Under the pieces are notes generated by a model, which saw only the letters and a list, made by a program, of their open reading frames with translations, searched no databases and had not been told where the DNA came from. A program made the translations under genes and the position numbers. Of a stretch of 64,000 bases of DNA, positions 58,601 to 64,000 are shown one piece after another. Within the stretch, counting starts at the first letter, position 1; every line of letters begins with the position of its first letter. This stretch comes from Leptolyngbya sp. PCC 7375 (lineage in GTDB: Bacteria > Cyanobacteriota > Cyanobacteriia > Phormidesmidales > Phormidesmidaceae). The stretch is taken from the NCBI RefSeq assembly GCF_000316115.1, contig NZ_JH993793.1:457517-521516 (forward strand). The letters run 5' to 3'.

Positions 58601-61600
58601 GAGACCTGGGCTACCGGGAATCCGCAGGTGAGTATCTTGGGCCAGGGACCAACCGTCAATTAAGCCAAAAATCAAGGTGGCAAATACCGTCTTGTCGGTC
58701 ATCTCATTTAGCAGTAGCACCCCATTTTTCGCCAGGGCGGCCTTGGCATTGCCCACCGTATTACCCATGGAGTGAGTGGCATGCAATACATTGGTGGCAA
58801 TCACCAGGTCATAGGTCCCCACCTCCAGACCCTGTGCCGCCAGGGGCTGCTCAATGTCACAAATTCTGTATTCCAGGTAGGGGTGGGCCGAACCATATCG
58901 CTGGGCGGCATCCATCAAAAACGAATTGGAAATGTCCGTGTAGCAATAGGTTGCGATCGCCTGCTTGAACGGGGCCAGGTGGGGCAGCACTGTGGATGTG
59001 GTCCCACCGGTCCCCGCACCAATTTCGAGGATGCGAATTTGGGCTTGAGGATCGACGTCCAGGCGCTGCTGTAACCAGGCAGCAGCAACTTCCGCCAGGG
59101 CCGTATTAAAGAAATGGGCGATGGAGTTGTCCTTATAGAGGACTTCCATTTTGTTCACGGCACCTGCCGGAAATAGAATGTCCGTAATTAATGTGTGGCC
59201 GCGCACAATAGCTGGCAGTGCCCGAAAGCATTCATCAATGATGGCGGTCAGTGGCCGCATCTCATCATCCTGATCGGTTTGTTGACAAAACGCCTGCCAT
59301 TGCCGCCAGATCAGCTCAGGATTTTCAAGCAATGCGGCATCCTCAACGGTGATGGTGCCGTTATTGAGGTGGATCCATCCCCGTTGGCCAAAGGCCGCCA
59401 TCACCTCATCCCACCAAATCTGATACTTGGCCAGCACCCCCGTGCGCTGTCGCAGGGTGGCACTGTTTTCGATGACGCCGTTCTGCAATACACCCATGTG
59501 CAAAAACTGGGCCAACAATAATTTCACCATCCAGCCATCCAGCTCAGCCAGAAGCGGATGCACGGCTGGCACTGCAATTGCGGGTGAGAAGTCCGCCAGG
59601 GTCGGCAAGCATGACGGCACAACTCTGGGTGCCTGGGTCATGGTCTGATTCAACACCACACCCCGAGGGGGCCTTGAGGCGTCGGATTTGATAAAGGCCA
59701 ATGGGGAGATGTTGCTGCTGATGCACTGTGCTAACACCCCCATGCCCACGTCAGCATTGATCGGCTGTACTCCCTCGGTCTCTTGGAGATGCCGCCGGAG
59801 GGTATCCGAGATTCTGGCACCGCCGCCAATGCTCCAAAAGCCCCAGTTGATCACCTTGACAGGGATAGAGCAGATCTGGGAGAGCCTCAGGGCAAAGGCA
59901 TCTTGGAAGACACAGCCAGCCACATAGCTGCTCATGCCCCGCACCTTGCCGAAGGATGCCAGGGACGAGAAGAAAAGGATGAAATCCAACGGCTCTTCTG
60001 CAAATACCTGGGCAACCCGCACGGTAATGTCCACCTTGGCGGAAAGAACGGAGCGGAATTGGGCCTCATCCATGGCCGTTAAACTCTGGTCGTAGCTGCC
60101 CAGGGCCGAATGCACCACCCCATGAATCGAGCCGCACTTTTGTTGAACGGCGTTGCGAACCCTCTCCAGGTCACTGACGTTGGCGGCATCCGCCGAGAGA
60201 TACCAGGGAGCTGCCCCCAGCGCTGCCAGGGCGTCGATTTTGGTTTGAATATCCAGATTTAAGGGTCGCCGTCCCACCCAAATCACCTGGGCCTGCCAAT
60301 GCTGGATCAGATGTCGAGACAGCACCTCCCCCAGTCCCCCTGCGCCACCAATGATGATGTACGTCCCCTGGGTCCGGAACGGTTCTGGGTTGACCGCCAG
60401 ATCCTGCACCGGTATTAGCGCTTGCTGGAACCACTGGTTTCCACGGTAGGCCAGGGCTTCCCCCTGGGGGTTGGGGGGGATGGTCCAAAGGGCATCCGGC
60501 CAGGGCTGGGCGTCTAGATCCAGCAGCCGCACCTGCCATTGGGGAAATTCCTTCGCCATACTGCCGACAAATCCATGGATACCGGCATGGATGGGATGAA
60601 TGGGCTCCGTCTGAAGGACAGCCTGGGCCTGGTCAGTAATCACGGTCCAACCCAGAGTTTTTTGACCATACCCCAGGGAAAGCAGTGCTTTGACTAACCG
60701 AAAAACTTGAATGACGCCGATGTCCTGGGCCTCAATCACCCGGTCGTCCACCAGCGATAACGGCTCAGTTTCAGGCGCAATCCAGAGGATATGGTCCAGC
60801 TCTGGCAGGCGATCCAAGACGGCAGACCACTGCTTCAAATCAGCGGTATTGGGCAGCTGCAATGGCTGTGCCGCCGGATAATTCTTGTGTATGGCCCTCA
60901 GCTGCTCCGGCGTGCCGCCAATGATGGCAATCGCTGCATTGCCATCGGGAAATCGCTCCACCGCTTTGGGGCAAACCCCATCCCACACCGGGTGCAACGT
61001 CCACTCGGTCACCGCCTGGGCATCTGCCTCAAATGCGGTGTTATGAATGGCGGTGTTATGAATGCCGATGTCATGAATGCCGATGTCATGAACAGCTGGC
61101 TGCGATCGCTTTAGTTCTGGCAGCCAATAGCGCTCCCTGGCAAAGGGATAGGTGGGCAAACTGACGATACCGGGTGGGGTGGCCTGGTATAGCCGCGTCC
61201 AGTCGATGCTCAGACCTTGGGTCCAGAGTTCCAGCAATTTGCTCAGCTTGCCCCGTTGTATCCAGCGGTCAACCGTCTCGCCGAAGTCCTCGTCGTTACT
61301 AATTAAAGATAGGGGGGTGCGATCGCGACCCCTACACCCCTGAAAACAATTCGCCCCCCGGTTCCGCCCCTGCAAAAACCCATCCAGGTTTTCCAAAAGT
61401 TCATCCAGGGTCGACACCGACATCGCCAACCGTTCATCCATAGCGACGCGACCAAGTTGAAGCGTATGGGCAATGTCCTGCAGTCGCCCGTCCAGCGCTG
61501 ATCGATGGGCCACCAGAAAATCCTTGAGGCGTTGGGCATACACCTGCAACCGCTCCTGATTTTTCGCCGATAGAACGATGCCCACAGGGCCGACAGACCC

Positions 61601-64000
61601 GGGAGTAGCCCTGACTGGGGAGGGGGCCTCTGTAGCAGCCAGTTCACCGGGATACTCTTCCACCACCACATGGGCGTTAGACCCACCCGCACCAAAGGAT
61701 GAAAGGCAAGCGATGCGCGGGACTTCCTGGGTGGTGCCGTTGACGCTCACGGTAGGTCGCGGCCAATCTGCCAATGTCTGCTGTAGCTGGAACGGCGTCT
61801 CGTCAAACTCAATATGGGGATTTAACTGGGCTGCATGCAGGCTGGGCACCAGCTGTCGGTAACGCATTTGCAGCACGATCTTCACCAGACCAGCCATGCC
61901 AGCCGCCGCCTCCAGATGGCCCAGGTTGGACTTTACCGAGCCCAGAGCACAGAACCCCGTGGCGCTTGTATCCGCCCGAAATGCCTGGGTCAGACCCTCC
62001 ACTTCAATCGGGTCGCCCAGGGAGGTGCCGGTGCCGTGGGCCTCCACATAACTGACCGTCCTGGCATCAACCCCAGCTTTATCCAGAGTCCGCCGAATCA
62101 GGTCCGCTTGAGCCTTGGGATTGGGCACCGTATACCCATTGGTTCTGCCGCCATGGTTGACCTGACTGCCCCGAATGACGGCGTGGATCTGATCGCCATC
62201 GGCCAGGGCGTTGGCCAGGGGCTTCAGTAAGACAACGGCGACACCCTCCCCTGGCACAAAACCGTCGCCCCCGTTCCCAAAGCTACGACAGCGCCCATCT
62301 TTTGAGAGCATCTGGAGAGTTGATAATTCAACGTAGTTGGCAGGATGCAGGTACAGGTTCACCCCACCCGCCAGGGCCAGGGCACAGTCACCCAAGCGTA
62401 ACCGCTGGCAGGCTTCATGGATAGCAGTCAGCGAGGAGGAACACATGGTGTCCACAGGCATACTGGGGCCTTTGAGATTCAGCAGAAAAGACACCCGGTT
62501 AGCCACGGACGCAAAAGACGTCCGGGGTTGCAGGGTATCCCCCGTCTGCCAAAGTTCCGGCCCGTACAGGTCATAACCGGTCTTGGTGATGCCCGCGAAC
62601 ACCCCCACGTTGCTATCACAGCACTGCGCCAAGCGAGCGGGGGTGTATCCCGCATCTTCCAGGGCCGACCATGATGTTTGCAGAAACAACCGTTCCTGGG
62701 GGTCCATTCTCAACGCTTCCTGGGGAGAAAGATTGAAAAAGAGCGGATCGAAGTCGGCAAATCCCTCCAGAAATGCCCCCCATTTGCCGTAGCTTTTGCC
62801 CTGCGCCACCGCCTGCTTTGAATCTGGCTCATAGAAACCTGCCAGGGGCCAGCGTTGGGATGGAATTTCTGTCACTAAATGGGTTCCCGATCGCAACATT
62901 GACCAAAACGCATCCAGGGTTTCGGCCTGGGGAAACCGAGCACTCACACCGATGATGGCAATCGGCTCCTGGGTGGTGGGGCTTGTCCTCCCTGAGCCTC
63001 TGCTGGCCTGCTGCTCCCGAGCCTCAGGGGTTCGGCTGTTATTACTGTCATTACTGTCTTGAGCGGGGCTCGGATCCGGTCGCCCAGCCAGCCCCGTGGC
63101 CATCGGCTGGGACGACAGTGAGGACGACAATGACAGCCCCGTCCAACTGGCGCATGCCGCCGGAAAGGTGTCGACAAAATAACTGCATAGGGAGGCCAGG
63201 GTGGGATATTCAAAAAATAAGGTTTTAGGGAACTTCTGAAAGACTGGTGCCAGCTCTTGGTTCATCTGGGTGACGATGATCGAGTCCACGCCGAAGTCCT
63301 CCATGGACGCCTGGACATCGATCCGGTCTGGATGTAGTTGAATGACCTCGCCAAACAGCTGCACCAGCTGCCCCAGGGTCTGCTGCCAGAGTCTTTCCCG
63401 AGCATGGCGGGCGAGATGGGGCGGGCGAGACCGCCGGGATTCGCCCTCGGCCAACGGTTCGTCCCGAAGGAATGTCCTGCGCAGCCGGGCAGCATCACCG
63501 TAGGCGATCATCACCTGGGCTTGATTGGCCGCCAAGGCTCGGTAGCAGGCGTCCATGCCTGCCGCTACGGGCATGGCCTTCATGCCTGTGTTTTGCTCCA
63601 AAGCAGACTCTGCGGCGACATCTAGGCCCATCCCCCCTTGCTGCCAGAGGGGCCAGCATAGGGCGACGGTTCTCTGGGACCGTCCGGTTAGCCGCTGACG
63701 GCAATGCTCGGCCCAGGCATTCATAAAGCCATTGGCGGCGGCGTAATCTGCCTGCCCTGGGTTACCCATCACCCCAGACACCGATGAGAATAAAATAAAT
63801 AACTCGGGGGCCAGGGGGGCAAAGGCCGCTGCTAAATTAACGGTGCCGGACACCTTGGGGGCCAGGACGTCTCTCAAATCGGCTGGATTCTTTTTGAGGA
63901 TAAAGCTGTCCCGCACCAAACCGGCGGCATGGAGGATGCCATCCAGTTGGTCAAACTGGGTTTGAATATGGTGGGCCAGGCGATCAACGGCGGCGCGATC
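46649..64000 (-). CDS. PKS-C: trans-AT polyketide synthase, 5' end beyond window
   Basis: 5783 codons are visible and the reading frame is open to the window edge. A TTG at 63919 is inside a KR and is not the real start. Order: KR (C-terminal half)-ACP; KS-KR-MT-ACP; KS-KR-ACP; KS-ACP-ACP; KS-MT-KR-ACP. All four KS have Cys, EAHGTGT/ETHGTGT and NxGH, so they should condense. The two MTs have ILEIGAGTGG. No AT, DH or thioesterase is present. Its C-terminal ACP passes the chain to PKS-B. Its stop codon overlaps that of the opposite-strand kinase-like gene. Because that gene lies between them, PKS-C and PKS-B are separate transcription units. Confidence 0.95.
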   Translation of the reverse strand, partial: DRAAVDRLAHHIQTQFDQLDGILHAAGLVRDSFILKKNPADLRDVLAPKVSGTVNLAAAFAPLAPELFILFSSVSGVMGNPGQADYAAANGFMNAWAEHCRQRLTGRSQRTVALCWPLWQQGGMGLDVAAESALEQNTGMKAMPVAAGMDACYRALAANQAQVMIAYGDAARLRRTFLRDEPLAEGESRRSRPPHLARHARERLWQQTLGQLVQLFGEVIQLHPDRIDVQASMEDFGVDSIIVTQMNQELAPVFQKFPKTLFFEYPTLASLCSYFVDTFPAACASWTGLSLSSSLSSQPMATGLAGRPDPSPAQDSNDSNNSRTPEAREQQASRGSGRTSPTTQEPIAIIGVSARFPQAETLDAFWSMLRSGTHLVTEIPSQRWPLAGFYEPDSKQAVAQGKSYGKWGAFLEGFADFDPLFFNLSPQEALRMDPQERLFLQTSWSALEDAGYTPARLAQCCDSNVGVFAGITKTGYDLYGPELWQTGDTLQPRTSFASVANRVSFLLNLKGPSMPVDTMCSSSLTAIHEACQRLRLGDCALALAGGVNLYLHPANYVELSTLQMLSKDGRCRSFGNGGDGFVPGEGVAVVLLKPLANALADGDQIHAVIRGSQVNHGGRTNGYTVPNPKAQADLIRRTLDKAGVDARTVSYVEAHGTGTSLGDPIEVEGLTQAFRADTSATGFCALGSVKSNLGHLEAAAGMAGLVKIVLQMRYRQLVPSLHAAQLNPHIEFDETPFQLQQTLADWPRPTVSVNGTTQEVPRIACLSSFGAGGSNAHVVVEEYPGELAATEAPSPVRATPGSVGPVGIVLSAKNQERLQVYAQRLKDFLVAHRSALDGRLQDIAHTLQLGRVAMDERLAMSVSTLDELLENLDGFLQGRNRGANCFQGCRGRDRTPLSLISNDEDFGETVDRWIQRGKLSKLLELWTQGLSIDWTRLYQATPPGIVSLPTYPFARERYWLPELKRSQPAVHDIGIHDIGIHNTAIHNTAFEADAQAVTEWTLHPVWDGVCPKAVERFPDGNAAIAIIGGTPEQLRAIHKNYPAAQPLQLPNTADLKQWSAVLDRLPELDHILWIAPETEPLSLVDDRVIEAQDIGVIQVFRLVKALLSLGYGQKTLGWTVITDQAQAVLQTEPIHPIHAGIHGFVGSMAKEFPQWQVRLLDLDAQPWPDALWTIPPNPQGEALAYRGNQWFQQALIPVQDLAVNPEPFRTQGTYIIIGGAGGLGEVLSRHLIQHWQAQVIWVGRRPLNLDIQTKIDALAALGAAPWYLSADAANVSDLERVRNAVQQKCGSIHGVVHSALGSYDQSLTAMDEAQFRSVLSAKVDITVRVAQVFAEEPLDFILFFSSLASFGKVRGMSSYVAGCVFQDAFALRLSQICSIPVKVINWGFWSIGGGARISDTLRRHLQETEGVQPINADVGMGVLAQCISSNISPLAFIKSDASRPPRGVVLNQTMTQAPRVVPSCLPTLADFSPAIAVPAVHPLLAELDGWMVKLLLAQFLHMGVLQNGVIENSATLRQRTGVLAKYQIWWDEVMAAFGQRGWIHLNNGTITVEDAALLENPELIWRQWQAFCQQTDQDDEMRPLTAIIDECFRALPAIVRGHTLITDILFPAGAVNKMEVLYKDNSIAHFFNTALAEVAAAWLQQRLDVDPQAQIRILEIGAGTGGTTSTVLPHLAPFKQAIATYCYTDISNSFLMDAAQRYGSAHPYLEYRICDIEQPLAAQGLEVGTYDLVIATNVLHATHSMGNTVGNAKAALAKNGVLLLNEMTDKTVFATLIFGLIDGWSLAQDTHLRIPGSPGLTPNTWRQLLAETGFNHIQLPVPLAQPLAQQIIVAESDGVIRQRRSQVTSEPIASPGVERGQPPESHTVPTVDKSAYVQQQIVACLSRTLRLDDRRFELDVSFSDYGVDSILGAQFITLVSAALDIDLNTTIIFNYPTVERLSAHVVEAYGDRITPPVPDRAPELETQETLRGQETLGIQTAPASSPGQVPRSRPQPPPTVSQPPRTSPAATDIAVIGLSLQVPGAQTPPDFWQHLLSGQNAVSELPTHYLDRETYYSPQRQKGKTYCHQGGVLEDRDCFDPLFFNLSPRDAESMNPHQRLIMQEGWKALEDAGYNPKSLAGVQTGIFVGSEPNGYFHETFTGASEAIIASRLSYFLNLRGPALVVNTGCSSAATALHLACESLRTGECSLALAGGVYALMNHAHLISLSEIEMLSPSGCCRTFDAEGDGMVLSEGVGMVTLKRLADAERDGDPIYGVIAASGLNQDGASNGITAPSGVAQEELIADVYQRYGINPEDISYVEAHGTGTRLGDPVEANALTRAFRRFTKRQHYCALGSAKAHIGHTAAGAGIIGLIKVLLSLQHRKLPGLPHFETLNPRIEFDHAPFFIPAQATDWARDDGKPLMAALSSFGHSGTNVHFVIREYQPPLSAPTDESAQTPSPPSIVPLSAKDEQRLRQVVQQLRDYLRDNLQAVGPGTLRNLAYTLQTGREAMNCRTAFVANGLAELQQALTDWLVDGASGRPDGNLGAAIPPDQLSQWLAEEQFEAIADHWSQGGSVDWQRLYGDRKPVRIHLPTYPFAKERYWANGATQTGLGAAPVSAATVPTPLNGAAPSDYLLASPTWQAAPVASSGSMPEGMQRLIMLWAEPTNAIERVCERLAASNASVIRLDRHSAPLDTSLDAAYTEFSVQVLQHVRNRLRSHARTKTLVQVVIPDDAAASVLLGIAGLLQTAQQENPNLEAQVIALDVSDTEQGLLTKIAANARCSQDILIRYAHGVRQVIRWHELSPGDPSVLPWKERGIYLITGGAGGIGLIFASEIASRVNQATLVLIGRSPLTPEKAARLNAIAQTGTRIDYRQVDISQPQPVQALILDIQANYGPLNGVIHAAGIHRDNYLIHKPDDEFRAVLAPKVQGTVNLDQSLAATPLDFFALFSSGAAVTGNLGQADYAAANGFMDQFATHRQRLVAAGQRFGQTLSINWPLWQQGGMQVDAATVALMHQRTGMQAMQTAIGIQAFYQALMAKHPQVGVVAGDLATIRQRLFGAPNKTETVCQTGPVDQQALRAATLQQLKQLLGARLKLSPERMASQEPFERYGIDSILITDLNQDLAAVFGEISKTLFFEYQTLSALTDYFVADHPEDCQRWCDLGVKPSISRPTPVAAVPTALAAGAIRATGDPRQEPIAIIGISGHYPQADSLAAFWSNLSVGKDGVTEIPPERWSLEGFYLEQPEEAVAQAMSYGKWGSFLDGFAEFDPQFFNISGREAMSMDPQERLFLQSAWAALEDAGYTRETLQSRFDGNVGVFAGITKTGYDLHGAEWRQHGKLFYPHTSFGSVANRVSYLLNLHGPSMPIDTMCSSSLFAIHEACERLRQGVCPMAIAGGVNLYLHPTNYVELSALKMLSKGGKCRSFGEGGDGFVPGEGVGVVILKPLAQALQDRDRIHGVIRATAVNHGGKTNGYTVPNPKAQAEVIRRTLDLAGIHARTVSYVEAHGTGTALGDPIEVTGLTQAFHHDTTDKGFCALGSVKSNIGHLEAAAGMAGLTKILLQMKHGKLAPSLHADRLNPNISFENTPFQVQRSLADWHRPRVNVDGTPREYPRIAGLSSFGAGGANAHVILEEYMDETIHHPKADADNPPGIFVLSAKNEDRLRDYAMAMRHHLQTHVSANQLPDFLYTLQVGREAMDQRLAMVVHSQSELVANLSLFMDGQPLGKDCFQGRMDHEQEISTGVENSVNPDNLDPTRLAQAWVQGQPVNWHQLHQLYRSTPPRCLAAPTYPFARERYWIAPGELSGDGDRPVLTHAVARPTLTEFSPPPLQKIQRALTQAPDNQMNFVSPAAKPKDLLLRNLSVPVALDPQDVATSPLSDGPGQQISEGTLIRSLKRSLAKALFIDEGAIAINQPYIDMGLDSIVGVEWVHAINKEFGLSLSATRVYDFPTLRQLATYLRQTLADTTQVAEPATPRVANSDGSTPNSEVPISNGSAPTSTPTSTVQEPAHGFTAAQLETFLVTSLAKALFIEPKAIDTKKPFVDFGLDSIVGVEWVHAINTEFGVNLSATRVYDYPTIQALAQHLKKILPAPPTVSPPAPASLSSPASPAFLSPPSPPAQPLETSGASRDRQPSSTTLATDTIAVVGMSGRYPQARDLEQFWQNLAVGQNSIREVPRDRWNVDAYFDPNPSTPGKIYCKWLGALDEVDCFDPLFFGISPAEAEGMDPQHRLFLEEGYRAFEDAGYGPRLLSNVNCGVYMGVMSYEYAFLLQQRQAELTNTGNSFAIGAARIPYFLNLKGPAIPVDTACSSSLVAIHLACQALRQREIDMALAGGVSLYLIPESYVGMCAAGMVSPDGQCKAFDDDANGFVPGEGAGSVVLKRLADAERDGDHIYGLIIASGINQDGKTNGITAPSAQRQIDLLQSIYTTYGIEPSTISYVETHGTGTRLGDPIELEALTTAFRQSTDGQQFCALGSVKSNIGHTSAAAGVAGVQKTLLAMQHQQLPASLHFKKPNRHFKFAESPFYVNTELKAWTTEPSSPRRAAVSAFGFSGTNAHLVLEDYVGPPSASPAPSGSSPVAIVLSARRVDQLQTVVRQLHDHLIATETPAAIELPSLAYTLQVGRAELEERLAFIVDSMAELVQLLQGFLADAPGNARYFRGQVNPHDETVQALVDDEAFIETVDKWMQQGNLDSVLQLWVKGLDVDWHRLYGSARPRRISLPTYPFARHRCWVDAVAENPGGTSTLPQSSATQRPLLSPLQLPTLSLQDLDPLGVARDFVPAALEDLLAQLLWGILHAMGLFQRGSFDLSAAMAAGKIRQGYERWLQAALQDFVRRGQLDYSAGKFVTPDAHPPSLASLWTLWDLQQQIESRDPLKQAQFPLIEACLRSLPEILQGDRTAVEVMFPDASLELVEPFYQGNPVSDLFNEILSRTLTSCIEQRIAADPEARIRILEIGAGTGGMTAAVLPCLKAFGQHVVEYCHTDISKSFQFHAEEQFVPDYPFVRAQLFDVERPPTEQGVAEGQYDFVIASNVLHATRNIRRTVGHARSVLRSNGLLLVNEISRKSLLGHLTFGLLDGWWLNEDNELRIPGSPALYPETWEKVLREEGFAAVVFPCGESHELGQQILVASLGTPQNISGEKEFLACQEDWCAAPLEVADWTPRIDAVTEHEVLVISAKVEDADAITNVCETVARLAEYPANTWTVRHLSLDTHGLDETLLAAIVRGDVTQPLTIFLCVPPIVDDGIDQLAQVFATVQSVMRVMHARSTRFYCCYTEPAAGPWLYGEALAGLFKSAMAESVNHRYRVVSHDAASAIDGRTALSIVQEWLCDETQELPVAMVPMVRYEQGQRYELRAAESMPPTDLSDLNVFRQGATYLMVGALGPAGLQVCEELGRRYQARLVLLSRRGEHQAEAALNRIRAAGATVLYRSVDIVDETALMQAMASVKAEGVTLNGVIHMARRVADAPIVQKNFHDFIDVMAAKVMGGLNLDAVTADEPLDFFLMYSSMAAFGIQGSPDYAFSAAYQNTLARFRDQQVSQGRRSGRTRSICWGQWDVDGVVSAEQLPKRLERLRGMGMDAIDVTSAMALMQVAVRYDTSVVGFMAVFDRERVRRTLGLDADVDSHVSEEAIANGIKAYEHQQWTDLDLARFLDSVPDQALTDSIQAEIIRVIRAADAFSRPAERSAEKRRNSNGARIDTGQQPSNSPIQVAISPKPVSKDSDPLRAAILASIKKTLKIPESELDWNHPLQDYGLDSIIAMQLATTLEKHLNCPVQPRWLIEYPTLNLLMEKLNKEVKDNPSN
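46660..51640 (-). other. Module 4 of PKS-C: KS-MT-KR-ACP
   Basis: KS: DTACSSSL (Cys codon 51131-51133), VETHGTGT, SNIGH. MT: ILEIGAGTGGMT near 49165-49205. KR: the cofactor motif is GALGPAG, weaker than GGxGxxG, and the YxxxN motif is YAFSA, with Ala for Asn, although Ser, Tyr and Lys remain. ACP: YGLDSI, Ser codon 46790-46792. Predicted: alpha-methyl with a beta-hydroxyl if the KR works. The MT precedes the KR here, whereas module 1 has the opposite order. Confidence 0.8.
51790..54460 (-). other. Module 3 of PKS-C: KS followed by tandem beta-branch ACPs
   Basis: The KS is intact (DTMCSSSL, Cys codon 53939-53941) and there is no KR. The two ACPs (GLDSIVGVEW, Ser codons 52286-52288 and 51908-51910) carry Trp at Ser+6. 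This is a beta-branch site for HCS/ECH1/ECH2. Confidence 0.85.
54590..57970 (-). other. Module 2 of PKS-C: KS-KR-ACP
   Basis: KS: NTGCSSAA (Cys codon 57494-57496), VEAHGTGT, AHIGHTAA. KR: GGAGGIG, FSSGAAV, DYAAAN, with HAAGIHRD suggesting B-type. ACP: YGIDSI, Ser codon 54710-54712. Predicted: beta-hydroxyl. Confidence 0.85.
58150..62970 (-). other. Module 1 of PKS-C: KS-KR-MT-ACP
   Basis: KS: DTMCSSSL (Cys codon 62441-62443), VEAHGTGT, SNLGH. The GITKTGYDLYG segment is shared with the module 3 KS, and both follow KR-ACP modules. KR: GGAGGLGE, FSSLASF, but YVAGC where YxxxN is expected. MT: ILEIGAGTGGTT near 59005-59040. ACP: YGVDSI, Ser codon 58274-58276. Predicted: alpha-methyl, beta-hydroxyl. 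Confidence 0.8.
61035..61094. repeat. 15-bp tandem repeat, four units, in linker
   Basis: Two GCGGTGTTATGAATG units and two CCGATGTCATGAA-type units code an HDIGI/HNTAI repeat between the module 1 KS flank and its KR. Confidence 0.9.
63180..64000 (-). other. Module 0 of PKS-C, partial: KR-ACP
   Basis: The C-terminal half of a KR: HAAGLVRD (Asp typical of B-type), FSSVSGV and DYAAAN. An ACP follows (FGVDSI, Ser codon 63281-63283, unflagged). Its KS and any other domains lie beyond the right edge. Confidence 0.85.

Noticed and set aside
63919..63919. TTG as the start of PKS-C
   Set aside because: It falls in the middle of a KR domain (LHAAGL/VRDSF), and the frame stays open to the window edge.

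Overview
The window is most likely from a cyanobacterium. The octamer GCGATCGC (HIP1) recurs (for example at 477-484), there is a large TIR/WD40 protein of a kind common in cyanobacteria, and a REP-like tandem array lies near 16.5 kb. Most of the window (about 6.7-64 kb) is one trans-acyltransferase (trans-AT) polyketide synthase cluster that continues past the right edge. The three giant synthases hold 11 ketosynthases (KS), 16 acyl carrier proteins (ACP), 7 ketoreductases (KR), 2 C-methyltransferases (MT), 1 dehydratase (DH) plus 1 degenerate DH-like domain, 1 PfaD-type enoyl reductase (ER) and 1 terminal condensation (C) domain. No acyltransferase domain is present in any module.

Layout. 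0.1-4.3 kb: a triple-TIR/WD40 protein, probably outside the cluster. 4.4-5.5 kb: a GlsB/OlsB-like acyltransferase. 6.7-11.0 kb (+): an operon of HMG-CoA-synthase-like HCS, ECH1, ECH2 and a stand-alone condensation-like acyltransferase. 11.1-14.0 kb (-): a Sfp-type phosphopantetheinyl transferase, an acidic orphan protein and an AttH/CrtC-like lipocalin protein. 14.4-16.3 kb (+): an FMO-like flavoprotein. 16.5-16.75 kb: a 46-bp tandem array. 16.75-44.3 kb (-): luciferase-like monooxygenase, PKS-B and PKS-A. 44.9-46.65 kb (+): an AarF/UbiB kinase-like membrane protein. 46.65 kb to the window edge (-): PKS-C, with its 5' end missing.

How the genes work together (inference from domain order). The chain would run PKS-C, then PKS-B, then PKS-A: [KR-ACP]; KS-KR-MT-ACP; KS-KR-ACP; KS-ACP-ACP; KS-MT-KR-ACP; KS0-ACP; KS-KR-ACP; KS-DH-DH*-KR-ACP; KS-ACP | ACP-ER; KS-KR-ACP; KS-ACP-ACP-ACP; KS0-ACP-C. 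Seven ACPs carry a Trp six residues after the phosphopantetheine Ser, the known flag for beta-branching. All seven sit in modules without a KR, which fits the HCS/ECH1/ECH2 genes and predicts three beta-branch points. One of these points is split between two proteins and followed by an in-line PfaD-type ER, predicting a saturated beta-methyl branch. The DH-DH*-KR module predicts an oxygen heterocycle. Release is probably by the terminal C domain, because no thioesterase is visible. The donor ACP and decarboxylating KS for beta-branching, and the trans-AT itself, are not in the window.

The exact product cannot be read from the sequence. The architecture suggests a hydroxylated, methyl-branched, cyclic-ether polyketide released onto an external alcohol or amine.
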